A stretch of DNA of 41,670 bases from Aquibium carbonis (GTDB lineage Bacteria > Pseudomonadota > Alphaproteobacteria > Rhizobiales > Rhizobiaceae): the NCBI RefSeq assembly GCF_003970795.1, contig NZ_RWKW01000017.1, positions 1 through 41,670 of the forward strand. The letters are read 5' to 3'. Numbering within the stretch: position 1 is the first letter of the stretch; every line of letters starts with the position of its first letter. The translations under genes and the position numbers were made by a program. This document shows positions 32,419-40,707 of this stretch, piece by piece. Below the pieces are notes generated by a model that did not search any database, had not been told where the DNA came from, and was given only the letters and a program-made list of their open reading frames with translations.

Positions 32419-33258
32419 ATGCGTTTTGAAGGCACGGCAGCCTATGTGGCCGACAAGGATCTGATGGTGGCGGTGAACGCCTCCATCGCGCTCGAGCGGC
32501 CGCTCCTGGTCAAGGGCGAGCCAGGCACCGGCAAGACCGAGCTCGCCCGGCAGGTGGCCGGCGCGCTGGGGCTCGACCTGATCGAGTGGCACGTGAAGTC
32601 GACCACCAAGGCGCAGCAGGGCCTCTACGAATATGATGCCGTGTCGCGCCTGCGCGACAGCCAGCTGGGCGACGAGCGCTTCAACGACATCCGCAACTAC
32701 ATCAAGCGCGGCAAGCTGTGGGAGGCCTTCGACGCCGGTCGCAAGGTGGTGCTTCTGATCGACGAGATCGACAAGGCCGACATCGAGTTTCCCAACGACC
32801 TGCTGCAGGAACTCGATCGCATGGAGTTCTTCGTCTACGAAACCGGAGAGACGGTGAAGGCGGCGCAGCGGCCGATCGTCATCATCACGTCCAACAACGA
32901 GAAGGAACTGCCCGACGCCTTCCTGCGCCGCTGCTTCTTTCACTACATCCGCTTTCCCGAGGCCGAGACGCTGCAGAAGATCGTCGAGGTGCACTATCCG
33001 GGCATCAAGCAGAACCTCGTGCGCGCGGCGCTGACCCAGTTCTACGAGGTGCGCGAGGTGCCGGGGCTGAAGAAGAAGCCCTCGACGTCGGAAGCGCTCG
33101 ACTGGATCCGCCTGCTGGTGGCCGAAGACGTCGACCCGGCCGACCTGCGCGCCGACGCCAAGAATGCCCTGCCGAAGCTGCATGGCGCGCTGCTCAAGAA
33201 CGAGCAGGACGTGCACCTGTTCGAGCGGCTGGCCTTCATGGCGCGGCGACAGGGTTGA
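32419..33258 (+). CDS. MoxR-family AAA+ ATPase
   Basis: A 279-residue AAA+ ATPase of the MoxR/CbbQ-like class. Walker A is GEPGTGKT (33-40), Walker B VVLLIDEID (110-118), sensor 1 IVIITSNNEKELPDAF, and the arginine-finger region DAFLRRCFFHYI. MoxR proteins work with a VWA-domain partner to mature or remodel other proteins or insert metal cofactors. The expected partner is the CoxE-like gene at 35147, here separated by four unrelated genes. The ATG at 32419 has GGGA 11 bases upstream. No enzyme substrate of the pair is evident in the window. Confidence 0.92.
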   Translation: MRFEGTAAYVADKDLMVAVNASIALERPLLVKGEPGTGKTELARQVAGALGLDLIEWHVKSTTKAQQGLYEYDAVSRLRDSQLGDERFNDIRNYIKRGKLWEAFDAGRKVVLLIDEIDKADIEFPNDLLQELDRMEFFVYETGETVKAAQRPIVIITSNNEKELPDAFLRRCFFHYIRFPEAETLQKIVEVHYPGIKQNLVRAALTQFYEVREVPGLKKKPSTSEALDWIRLLVAEDVDPADLRADAKNALPKLHGALLKNEQDVHLFERLAFMARRQG

Positions 33259-33941
33259 GAGGCGATACCGGGGGGAGGACACGACGCCTGACCGAGAAAC
33301 TCAACCTTTATTACGACCGCGCGGCCTGTTCGCTCGGCGTCCGCATCGCACTGGAGGCGGCGGGGGCCGACTACGCGGACACCCGCGTCGCCATCCGCAA
33401 GGGCGAGGCGCAGGCGCCGGAGTACCTGAAGGTCAACCCGGCCGGCCGCGTGCCGTCGCTCGCCATCCCCGGCGAGACCGAGGCGCTGGGGGAACTGGTT
33501 GCGATCTTCTCCTGGCTGGCCGAGCGCTTCCCGGATGCCGGCCTGCTGCCACCCTCGGGCATCGAGCGGGCGCGGGCCTTGTCCTTCCTGTCGATGCTCG
33601 CCACCCATATCCATGCCTCGGGCTTCGGCCCCTTCTTCCGGCCGCAGCGTTTTGCGGCGGGCGACGAAGCGCAGAAGGACGTGCAGGCGCAAAGCCTCGC
33701 CACGGTGGCCGACGGCTACCGGCAGATCGAAGCGAGGCTCGGCTCCGACGGCTTCGCCATGGGCGCGCAACCGAGCGCCGTCGACTACATGATCTACGTC
33801 TATGGCCGCTGGGGCGCCGCGACGCCGATCAAGGTGGCGGAGGATTATCCCCGCATGGCCGCGCTGATGGCCCGCGTCGAGGCGCTGCCGCAGACGAAGG
33901 CGGCGCTGGAGAAGGAAGGCCTGCCGACGGTGGCGGGCTGA
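33255..33941 (+). CDS. Glutathione S-transferase family protein
   Basis: About 217-228 residues. The N-terminal thioredoxin-like domain (KLNLYYDRAACSLGVRIALEAAGADYADTRVAI, then EYLKVNPAGRVPSLAIPGETEALGELVAI) and the helical C-terminal domain (SFLSMLATHIHASGFGPFFRP, PSAVDYMIYVYGRW) match bacterial GSTs. The catalytic residue is probably in RAACS. Two starts are possible. TTG at 33255 overlaps the MoxR stop as TTGA but has no ribosome site. A CTG at 33288 stands 9 bases after a strong GGGGGAGG and would give the family-typical beginning MTEKLNLYYD. I list the longer form but favour CTG biologically. Confidence 0.85.
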   Translation: MRGDTGGRTRRLTEKLNLYYDRAACSLGVRIALEAAGADYADTRVAIRKGEAQAPEYLKVNPAGRVPSLAIPGETEALGELVAIFSWLAERFPDAGLLPPSGIERARALSFLSMLATHIHASGFGPFFRPQRFAAGDEAQKDVQAQSLATVADGYRQIEARLGSDGFAMGAQPSAVDYMIYVYGRWGAATPIKVAEDYPRMAALMARVEALPQTKAALEKEGLPTVAG

Positions 33942-34039
33942 GGCCTCGCCTCGGCTCCAGACGCAATCGCACGCCGTCGGCTGGCTCTTGCGCCGGCCGA
34001 TGTCCGGCATGACACTGGACGACAACCGGAGAACGCGTC

Positions 34040-34489
34040 ATGACACCCGCCCTCGTCGTCCGCCCGCTCGAACGCGCCGACCACGCCGCCTGGCGACGGC
34101 TCTGGACGGACTATCTCGTCTTCTACGAGGCGAGCGTCTCCGAAGAGGTCTACGCCTCTACATGGGAGCGCCTGTTCGACCCGGGTCCGTTCGAACCCAA
34201 GGGGTTTCTCGCGCTCGTCGAGGGCGAGCCGGCCGGGCTGGTGCACTACATCTTTCATCGCTCCTGCTGGTCGGTCGAGGGCAACTGCTATCTGCAGGAC
34301 CTCTTCACCGAGAAACAGGCGCGCGGCGGCGGCGTGGGCGCAGCCCTGATCGAGGCGGTGCGCAAGGCGGCGGCCGGGCGTGGCGTCGCCGACGTCTACT
34401 GGATGACGCACGAGACCAACGCCACCGCACGCAAGCTCTACGACCGCGTCGCGCGGCGGACGGGCTTCATCGAGTATGATTTGCGGTAG
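34040..34489 (+). CDS. GNAT family N-acetyltransferase
   Basis: A 149-residue acetyltransferase. The acetyl-CoA loop is QARGGGVGAALIEAV (Q/RxxGxG/A), preceded by CYLQDLFTEK on the central strand, and the end MTHETNATARKLYDRVARRTGFIEYDL has the usual NxxAxxLYxxxGF pattern. It is about the normal length for one GNAT domain. The ATG at 34040 lies 98 bases behind the GST gene. The acceptor cannot be inferred. It is followed closely by the hicAB promoter. Confidence 0.9.
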   Translation: MTPALVVRPLERADHAAWRRLWTDYLVFYEASVSEEVYASTWERLFDPGPFEPKGFLALVEGEPAGLVHYIFHRSCWSVEGNCYLQDLFTEKQARGGGVGAALIEAVRKAAAGRGVADVYWMTHETNATARKLYDRVARRTGFIEYDLR

Positions 34490-34522
34490 TTGCAAGAACG
34501 TTCATGCGCATTATATTGCGCA
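34490..34522 (+). promoter_or_regulatory. hicAB promoter with repeat operator over the -10 box
   Basis: TTGCAA (34490-34495), 16 bases, TATATT (34512-34517). The -10 is flanked and overlapped by TGCGCATTATATTGCGCA (34505-34522), two copies of the self-palindromic TGCGCA with 12-base centre spacing. The element is placed 16 bases before the hicA start, as expected for autorepression by the ribbon-helix-helix end of HicB. Confidence 0.6.
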
Positions 34523-34537
34523 GATGGAGCCGACAGG

Positions 34538-34732
34538 ATGCCGGTCTTCGAGACAAGCACGAGGAAGATCGTGGCTCGTCTGGAGCGGGAAGGCTGGCGC
34601 AATGTCGGTGGAGGCAAGCACGACCGGTATGAGCACGCTGATCATCCGGACATCCTGATCGTGGTGCCGCGTCATCGGGAGCAATCCCCGGGCGTCGCCC
34701 GCTCGATCGCCAAGCTCGCAGGATGGATCTGA
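34538..34732 (+). CDS. hicA: HicA-type toxin (mRNA interferase)
   Basis: A 64-residue dsRBD-like protein. STRKIVARLEREGWRNVGGGKHDRYEHADHPDILIVVPRH shows the HicA pattern: a first helix, EGW, then the G-x-x-H-D/H active-site loop (His in GGKHDRYEH), then ARSIAKLAGW at the end. Such toxins cleave mRNA at ribosomes and are neutralised by HicB. The ATG at 34538 has GGAG 8-9 bases upstream. The hicB start follows two bases after its stop. Confidence 0.87.
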   Translation: MPVFETSTRKIVARLEREGWRNVGGGKHDRYEHADHPDILIVVPRHREQSPGVARSIAKLAGWI

Positions 34733-34734
34733 CA

Positions 34735-35139
34735 ATGACCCACTATGTTGGTGTTCTCGATGGAATGGACGACGTCTGGGGCGTCAGAGTCCCCGACCTG
34801 CCTGGCTGCCACGGCGGCGGTTCCACGCCCGAGCAGGCCATATCCGATGCGGTTTCCGCTGCCCGCGACTGGACGGAAGCCTGGACCGCGACAGGACGCA
34901 ATCCGCCTGAACCGCGCACCGTCGCCCGAATGCTGGCGGATGGAGAGATCGATACGGCCGCCGGAGAATCCGCGGTGATGATCCCACTCATCGTCGATAC
35001 AGGCAGGCCGGTTCGCGCAAACCTCTCGATCGACGCCGGCCTCCTGGCCGCGATCGACGCGGAAGCTTCGCGGCGCGGGCTGACGAGATCCGCCTTTCTC
35101 GCCGGCGCCGCCCGTGAAAAGATCGAAGGGCTGAGATAG
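34735..35139 (+). CDS. hicB: HicB-type antitoxin
   Basis: A 134-residue antitoxin. The N-terminal HicB partial-RNase-H fold (YVGVLDGMDDVWGVRVPDLPGCHGGGSTPEQAISDAVSAARDW, with the PDLPGC hallmark) binds the toxin. The C-terminal ribbon-helix-helix DNA-binding domain (VRANLSIDAGLLAAIDAEASRRGLTRSAFLAGAAREKI) is expected to bind the operator at 34505-34522. The ATG at 34735 follows hicA by two bases; an in-frame ATG at 34723 would overlap hicA. Its stop is 7 bases before the VWA gene. Confidence 0.9.
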   Translation: MTHYVGVLDGMDDVWGVRVPDLPGCHGGGSTPEQAISDAVSAARDWTEAWTATGRNPPEPRTVARMLADGEIDTAAGESAVMIPLIVDTGRPVRANLSIDAGLLAAIDAEASRRGLTRSAFLAGAAREKIEGLR

Positions 35140-35146
35140 CGGACCC

Positions 35147-36337
35147 ATGTTCATACCCTTCTTCCTCGAGCTCAAGGCCGCCCGCGTTCCCGTCTCGCTG
35201 CGCGAATATCTCACGCTGCTCGAAGGCATGGACTCGCATCTCGTCGACTACGACGTCGAGGGTTTCTACTATCTCGCCCGCGCGACGCTGGTGAAGGACG
35301 AGCGCCACATCGACCGCTTCGATCAGGTGTTTTCGCTTGTCTTCAAAGGCGTGGAAGCCGTGGGCGGCGAGAGCCCGATCGACGTCGCCACCCTTCCTGA
35401 GGAATGGCTGCGGCGGCTCGCCGAGAAGCACCTGACCGACGAGGAGAAGAAGCTGGTCGAGGCCCTGGGCGGCTTCGAGAAGCTGATGGAGACGCTGAAG
35501 CAGCGGCTGGAGGAGCAGAAGGGCCGCCATCAGGGCGGCTCGAAGTGGATCGGCACGGCCGGAACCTCGCCCTTCGGGGCCTATGGCTACAATCCCGAGG
35601 GCGTGCGGATCGGCCAGCACGAGAGCCGCCACCGCCGCGCGGTGAAAGTGTGGGACAAGCGCGAGTTCAGGAACTTCGACGATTCCGTCGAGCTCGGCAC
35701 GCGCAACATCAAGGTCGCGCTGAAGCGCCTGCGCCGCTGGATCCGCCAGGGCGCCGACGAGGAACTCGACATTCCCGGCACGATCCACGCCACCGCCGAG
35801 CACGGCTATCTCGACGTCAAGACCAGGCCGGAGCGGCGCAACGCCGTGAAGCTGTTGATGTTCTTCGACGTCGGCGGCTCGATGGACGACCACATCAAGG
35901 TGGTGGAGGAGCTGTTTTCGGCCGCGCGTGGCGAGTTCAAGCACATGGAATATTTCTACTTCCACAACTGCCTCTACGAAGGCGTGTGGAAGGACAACCG
36001 CCGCCGCCATTCGGAGGTGATCCCGACCTTCGACGTGCTGCACAAATATGGCCACGACTACAAGGTCATCTTCGTCGGCGACGCCTCGATGAGCCCTTAT
36101 GAGATCGCCTATGCCGGCGGCTCGGTGGAGCACTGGAACGCCGAGCCCGGCATCGCCTGGCTGAAGCGCGTGCTCGACCAGTGGCCGAACGCCGTGTGGA
36201 TCAACCCCGTGCAGCAGAAGCACTGGGGCTACACGCACTCCATCGGCATGATCCGCGAGATCTTCGCCGAGCGCATGTACCCGCTGACGCTGGCGGGGCT
36301 GGAAGGCGCGACGAAGGAGCTGTCGCGGCGACACTGA
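35147..36337 (+). CDS. CoxE-like VWA domain protein
   Basis: A 396-residue protein with a helical N-terminal part (FIPFFLELKAARVPVSLREYLTLLEGM), a central charged region, and a C-terminal von Willebrand A domain. The MIDAS loop is FFDVGGSMDDH, Asp241-x-Gly-x-Ser245. The canonical DxSxS has its first Ser replaced by Gly, so metal coordination may be altered. Such proteins partner MoxR ATPases, here the gene at 32419. The intervening GST, GNAT and hicAB genes look inserted into that pair. The start follows the hicB stop by 7 bases, so its expression may depend partly on the hicAB promoter. Confidence 0.88.
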   Translation: MFIPFFLELKAARVPVSLREYLTLLEGMDSHLVDYDVEGFYYLARATLVKDERHIDRFDQVFSLVFKGVEAVGGESPIDVATLPEEWLRRLAEKHLTDEEKKLVEALGGFEKLMETLKQRLEEQKGRHQGGSKWIGTAGTSPFGAYGYNPEGVRIGQHESRHRRAVKVWDKREFRNFDDSVELGTRNIKVALKRLRRWIRQGADEELDIPGTIHATAEHGYLDVKTRPERRNAVKLLMFFDVGGSMDDHIKVVEELFSAARGEFKHMEYFYFHNCLYEGVWKDNRRRHSEVIPTFDVLHKYGHDYKVIFVGDASMSPYEIAYAGGSVEHWNAEPGIAWLKRVLDQWPNAVWINPVQQKHWGYTHSIGMIREIFAERMYPLTLAGLEGATKELSRRH

Positions 36338-36438
36338 TGGACCGGATCGGCATCAACTGCCGGTGAGGACCACCAATGGCTCTTTGCCGGCCGGCCCGGC
36401 AGGCCTACATTCAGACACGAAACCGCATGGAGCCGCCC

Positions 36439-36843
36439 ATGGACGTCCACACCTATCCCGTCACCCGCACCGACGCCGAATGGCGCGAGCGGCTGACGCC
36501 CGAGCAATATTATATCATGCGCGAGCACGGCACCGAGCGGCCGGGAAGCTGCGCGCTGCTCTACGAAAAGCGCGCCGGCACGTTCCGCTGCGTGGGCTGC
36601 GACAGCCCGCTGTTTGAATCGACGCTCAAGTTCGAGAGCGGCACCGGCTGGCCGAGCTTCAACGATCCCGTGCCGGGCTCGGTGGCGACGACCGTCGATC
36701 GCAGCCACGGCATGGTGCGAACGGAGTGTCATTGCGCCACCTGCGGCAGCCATCTCGGCCACGTGTTCCCGGACGGCCCGCCGCCGACCTATCAGCGCTA
36801 CTGCATCAACGGCGTGGCGCTGGCCTTCGAGCCGGCCGAGTAG
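36439..36843 (+). CDS. msrB: Peptide methionine (R)-S-oxide reductase MsrB
   Basis: A 134-residue repair enzyme that reduces methionine-R-sulfoxide in proteins with thioredoxin. The structural zinc site is made by C51, C54, C99 and C102 (CVGC, CATC). GTGWPSF and [15 protein letters not shown] form the substrate pocket, and YCING holds the catalytic Cys122. No clear resolving cysteine near residue 63 is seen, so it may be a 1-Cys form. I chose the ATG at 36439 (GGAG 7 bases upstream); an ATG at 36427 is the alternative. Confidence 0.95.
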   Translation: MDVHTYPVTRTDAEWRERLTPEQYYIMREHGTERPGSCALLYEKRAGTFRCVGCDSPLFESTLKFESGTGWPSFNDPVPGSVATTVDRSHGMVRTECHCATCGSHLGHVFPDGPPPTYQRYCINGVALAFEPAE

Positions 36844-37166
36844 TCAGCGTCCTTCGCCCGGCGGCGTGGCAGGGCCCACCGGGCGGCCCGGGTTCCGGCG
36901 GCCGGCTTGCGCGCCATGAGATCGAGCAGCGCCGACAGGCCGGCATGGCCCGGCCGTGATACATCATGCCGACGCCACGGCCGGCAGCGGCGGAGGAACG
37001 GTTGAAGCATACTCGAATGGACCTCCGGAATGATCACGGTGGCTCTTGCCCGGAGATCAATCCGGGCGGAATAGCCCACGACGCCAGGGTGGGCGACGAA
37101 GCGGCACGGCTCGACGTGGCGCGACGCCGGCCGTTGCGGGCAGGATGAGACGCGCGGAATTTTCAG
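36844..37166. other. Gene-free interval before the catabolic operon
   Basis: 323 bases without a gene I can support. A perfect 7-base-pair hairpin, GCCCGGA/TCCGGGC with loop GATCAA (37048-37067), lies about 100 bases before the next start and could be an operator or leader structure. No promoter pair stands out, and open frames here are Arg/Pro-rich and not coding-like. Confidence 0.4.
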
Positions 37167-38276
37167 ATGAAGATCAGAAGCATAGAAACGTTCTCCGGCC
37201 CCGAAGTCGCCTTCGTCAAGGTGACGGCGGAGGACGGCGCCATCGGCTGGGGACAGGTCGCGCCCTATCATGCCGACATCACGGCGCTCGTGCTGCACCG
37301 GCAGGTCGCGCCATGGGTCCTCGGCTGCGACGTCCATTGCGATCTCGACGACCTGATGGACCTGGTGGGCGAGCGCGAGCACAAGTTCCCGGGCTCGCAT
37401 CTGCGCCGCGCCATGGGCGGCTTCGACACCGCGCTGTGGGATCTGCGCGGCAGGCTTGCCGGCAAGCCGGTGGTCGAGCTTCTGGGCGGCAAGCCGACCA
37501 CGCTGCGCGCCTATGCCTCGTCGATGAAGCGCGACATCACGCCCGCCGACGAGGCGGAGCGGTTCAAGCGCCTGCGCGGCGAGCAAGGCTTCGACGCCTT
37601 CAAGTTCCGGGTCGGGGCCGAGGTCGGCCGCAATGCCGACGAATGGCCCGGCCGCACCGAGGAGATCATCCCGACGATCCGCCGCGCGCTGAGCGATGGT
37701 GTCGACCTGCTCGCCGACGCCAACAGCTGCTACTCCCCCGCCCGCGCCATCGAGGTGGGCCGGCTCATGGAGGCGCACGGCATGGTGCACTACGAGGAGC
37801 CCTGCCCCTATTGGGAACTGGAGCAGACGCGGCAGGTCACGCAGGCGCTCGACATGGACGTGGCGGGAGGCGAACAGGACTGCGAGTTCTCGGTCTGGAA
37901 GCAGATCATCCGCGATCGCACCGTCGACATCGTCCAGCCGGACGTTCTCTATCTCGGCGGCATCGCCCGGTCGATGCGGCTGGCGTCGATGGCGGCGGCG
38001 GCGGGAATGCCGGTGACGCCGCACGCGGCTAACCGCAGCATGGTGACGATCTTCACGATGCACTACCTCGCCGCGATCCCCAACGCCGGCAAGTACCTGG
38101 AACTGTCGATCGAAGGCGAGGATTATTACCCCTGGGAAAGGGGCCTGTTCCTCACCGATCCCTATCGCGTCGAGGACGGCCATGTGCGAATCTCGGACGA
38201 ACCCGGCTGGGGGATCGAGATCTCGCCGGAATGGCTGGACAAGGCCACCTATCAGTCAAGCAGGGTCGACGCATGA
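37167..38276 (+). CDS. Enolase-superfamily (mandelate racemase/muconate lactonizing) enzyme
   Basis: A 369-residue enzyme. The N-terminal capping domain (1 to about 120, with [19 protein letters not shown]) leads to a TIM barrel. Metal ligands are Asp184 (LADANSCY), Glu210 ([10 protein letters not shown]) and Glu236 (GGEQDCEF). The base on strand 2 is Lys146 in FKFR (Arg148 in the second basic position), and His286 (TPHAAN) is on the other face. This fits an acid-sugar dehydratase or racemase more than a muconate cycloisomerase. It begins a three-gene operon with ATGA overlaps, with an aldehyde dehydrogenase and an FAD oxidoreductase, so it probably degrades a sugar acid or hydroxyproline-like compound. 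Confidence 0.87.
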   Translation: MKIRSIETFSGPEVAFVKVTAEDGAIGWGQVAPYHADITALVLHRQVAPWVLGCDVHCDLDDLMDLVGEREHKFPGSHLRRAMGGFDTALWDLRGRLAGKPVVELLGGKPTTLRAYASSMKRDITPADEAERFKRLRGEQGFDAFKFRVGAEVGRNADEWPGRTEEIIPTIRRALSDGVDLLADANSCYSPARAIEVGRLMEAHGMVHYEEPCPYWELEQTRQVTQALDMDVAGGEQDCEFSVWKQIIRDRTVDIVQPDVLYLGGIARSMRLASMAAAAGMPVTPHAANRSMVTIFTMHYLAAIPNAGKYLELSIEGEDYYPWERGLFLTDPYRVEDGHVRISDEPGWGIEISPEWLDKATYQSSRVDA

Positions 38277-39385
38277 AGCAGGAACTCGACGCACTCGTCG
38301 CACGCTACCGTTCGAGCGGTGAGGTTGACGGACTGCCGACGATGCACTTCATCGCGGGGCAATGGACGCCGTCATCTTCCGGCGGCACGATGGAAAGCCT
38401 CGACCCCGGCACGGGCAAGCCGTTTCACGCCTTTGCCGCCGGCGACGCCGAGGACGTGGACCGCGCGGTGCGCGGTGCCGATGTCGCGCTGAAGGGCGCA
38501 TGGAGCCGGGTGTCGCCCGCCGAGCGCGGTGCCATGCTGGCCCGCGCCGCCATCCTGATCAGGGAAGCAGGACCGCGGCTCGCCTTCGCCGAGACGCTCG
38601 ACAGCGGCAAGCCGCTGCAGGAAGCGGAAGGCGACGTGCTGGGGGCGGCGCGCAACGTCACCAGCGTGTTGCCCGAACTGGGCGGAAAATCGCCGGTGGT
38701 CGTGCTGCGCGACGCCGACATCGATGCCGTGGTGGACGGCGTGGTGGGTGCGATCTTCGAAAACGCCGGCCAGATCTGTTCGGCCGGCTCGCGCCTCGTG
38801 GTGGAACGCGCGGTTCACGCCGATCTGGTCGAACGGCTGGTGGCCCGCGCCCGGGCGATCAACCTCGGCCACGGCCTGCGCCGCCCCGACATGGGGCCGG
38901 TGAGTACGAAGGAGCAGCAGGCGAAGATCGCGGGTTTCGTCGACGATGCCCGCGATCGGGGACTGGAGATCGCCACCGGCGGGCGCGCGACGACGGACCC
39001 GGAGACGGGGCTCGGCTGGTTCTACGAGCCGACCATCGTCGACCGCGTTCCCGTCGACGACCAGATCGCCCAGGAAGAAATCTTCGGCCCCGTGCTGGCG
39101 GTGCAGGTGGTCGAGGACGCAGAGGAAGCGGTCGAGGTCGCCAACTCGACCCGCTTCGCGCTGGTTGCGGGCGTCTACACGCGCGATTTTTCGGCCGCGC
39201 ACGACCTGGCGCGCCGGATCGACGCCGGGCAGGTCTACATCAACGAGTATTTTGCCGGCGGGATTGCGCTTCCCTTTGGCGGCAACCGGATGTCGGGCTT
39301 CGGCCGCGAGAAGGGAACCGACGCCTTGCGCACCTACATGAAGCTGAAGAGCGTCGCCGCGCGGGTGACCCCTTCGACCCGATGA
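38273..39385 (+). pseudogene. Aldehyde dehydrogenase with a large in-frame internal deletion
   Basis: 370 residues against about 490 for the family. The N-terminal part is normal as far as ETLDSGKPLQEAEGDVLGAAR (about residue 126). The sequence then jumps to NVTSVLPELGGKSPVVVL, so about 115-120 residues are missing. The lost segment normally carries the PWNYP catalytic Asn region, most of the NAD-binding Rossmann strands and the FTGS motif. Glu135 (in ELGGKSP) and nucleophile Cys169 (GQICSAGS) remain, and the C-terminus is intact (EEIFGPVL, PFGGNRMSGFGREKG). It should not bind NAD or catalyse. ATGA overlaps with both neighbours are kept. A collapse in assembly is the main alternative to a true deletion. 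Confidence 0.75.
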
Positions 39386-40686
39386 CGGCGGTGGCCGCCG
39401 AAATCTTCACCGCCGACTTCAAGACCGATCCCTACTGGTGGGAGGCCTCGCCGCGCCACGACCTGCCGGACGTGCCGCTGCCCCGAAGTGTCGACGTGCT
39501 GGTCGTCGGCTCGGGCTACTCGGGCCTCAACGCCGCGCTGGTGACCGCGCGCGCAGGCCGCTCGACGCTGGTGCTGGAAAAGGACCGCGTCGGCGAGGGC
39601 TGCAGCACGCGCAATGGCGGGCAGATCAGCACCAGCGTGAAGCCCTCCTTTGCCGAGTTGTCGAAGCGCCATGGGCCGGACACCGCCCGCGCCATCCTGA
39701 TGGACGGACGCGAGGCGCTGCGCTGGATCGGCGAATTCACGCAGGAAGAAGGCATCGACTGCGGTTTTTCCGTCTGCGGACGGTTCCATGCGGCGCACTC
39801 GCCAAAAGCCTTCGAGACGATGATCCGCGACGCCAAGCAGCAGACGCCCGGTCTCGAGGTGGACCTGGACGTGGTGCCGCGCGCCGAACAGCACCGGGAG
39901 ATCGGCACCGACGCCTATCACGGCGGCATCGTCCTGAAGCGCCACGCCGTGCTGGACCCCGGCCGCTACCATGCCGGGCTGCTGGCCCGCGTCCGCGAGG
40001 CCGGCGCGACCGTGGTCGACCGCTGCGCGGCCACCGGGATCGAGCGCGACGGGAAGGGCTTCGTCGTCACCACGCTGCGCGGGCGGGTGTCGGCGCGCGA
40101 GGTGGTGATCGCCACCAACGGCTACACCGGCGCCGTCACGCCCTGGCTGCGGCGCCGGGTGATCCCGATCGGCAGCTACGTGATCGCCACCGAGCCGATG
40201 CCGCGCGAAACCATGCAGTCCGTCATCCCGAAGGACCGCATCGTGTCAGACACCCGCAAGGTGGTGTATTACTACCGGCTGTCGCCCGACGGCACGCGGA
40301 TGGTCTTCGGCGGCCGGGTCAGCCAGGCCGAGACCGACCCGCGCGTCAGCGGGCCGCTGCTGCGGGCCGAGATGGCGCGGCTCTTTCCCCAGATCGCCAA
40401 GGCCCGCATCAGCCATTCCTGGATGGGTTTCGTCGGCTATACGTTCGATACGATCGCCCACACCGGCAGCCATGACGGCATGCACTATGCCATGGGCTAT
40501 TGCGGCTCGGGCGTGTCGATGGCGAGCTATCTGGGCATGCGGACCGGTCAGAAGGTGCTGGGGCTGAAGGAAGGGCGCACCGGCTTCGACGCCACCACCT
40601 TCCAGACCCGCCCGCTCTACACCGGCAATCCGTGGTTCCTCGCCGCGTCGGTGCGCTACTATCGCTGGCTCGACGCCCGGAGCTGA
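39382..40686 (+). CDS. FAD-dependent oxidoreductase, DAO/OrdL family
   Basis: A 434-residue flavoprotein. The dinucleotide motif is VLVVGSGYSGLNAALVTARAG (40-60; GSGYSG 43-48), followed by the acid-end strand LVLEKD. CSTRNGGQISTSVKP and VVIATNGYTGAVTPWLRRRVIPIGSYVIATEPM are typical of gamma-glutamylputrescine/4-aminobutanal-type (PuuB/OrdL) and related D-amino acid oxidases. The C-terminal MGYCGSGVSMASYLGMRTGQ closes the FAD site. It oxidises an amine or amino acid at the cytosolic side. Its ATG overlaps the stop of the aldehyde dehydrogenase gene, consistent with the product aldehyde once being passed on. Confidence 0.9.
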   Translation: MTAVAAEIFTADFKTDPYWWEASPRHDLPDVPLPRSVDVLVVGSGYSGLNAALVTARAGRSTLVLEKDRVGEGCSTRNGGQISTSVKPSFAELSKRHGPDTARAILMDGREALRWIGEFTQEEGIDCGFSVCGRFHAAHSPKAFETMIRDAKQQTPGLEVDLDVVPRAEQHREIGTDAYHGGIVLKRHAVLDPGRYHAGLLARVREAGATVVDRCAATGIERDGKGFVVTTLRGRVSAREVVIATNGYTGAVTPWLRRRVIPIGSYVIATEPMPRETMQSVIPKDRIVSDTRKVVYYYRLSPDGTRMVFGGRVSQAETDPRVSGPLLRAEMARLFPQIAKARISHSWMGFVGYTFDTIAHTGSHDGMHYAMGYCGSGVSMASYLGMRTGQKVLGLKEGRTGFDATTFQTRPLYTGNPWFLAASVRYYRWLDARS

Positions 40687-40707
40687 GGCGCAGCCAGGCC
40701 CTACGCG

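Noticed and set aside
36966-37148. Short plus-strand ORF in the gap before the catabolic operon
   Set aside because: It has no ribosome site and an Arg/Pro-rich random-looking product.
36798-38183. 461-codon minus-strand open frame opposite MsrB and the enolase-superfamily gene
   Set aside because: It is an antisense shadow; the His/Val/Arg-rich translation shows no fold, and both overlapped genes are certain.
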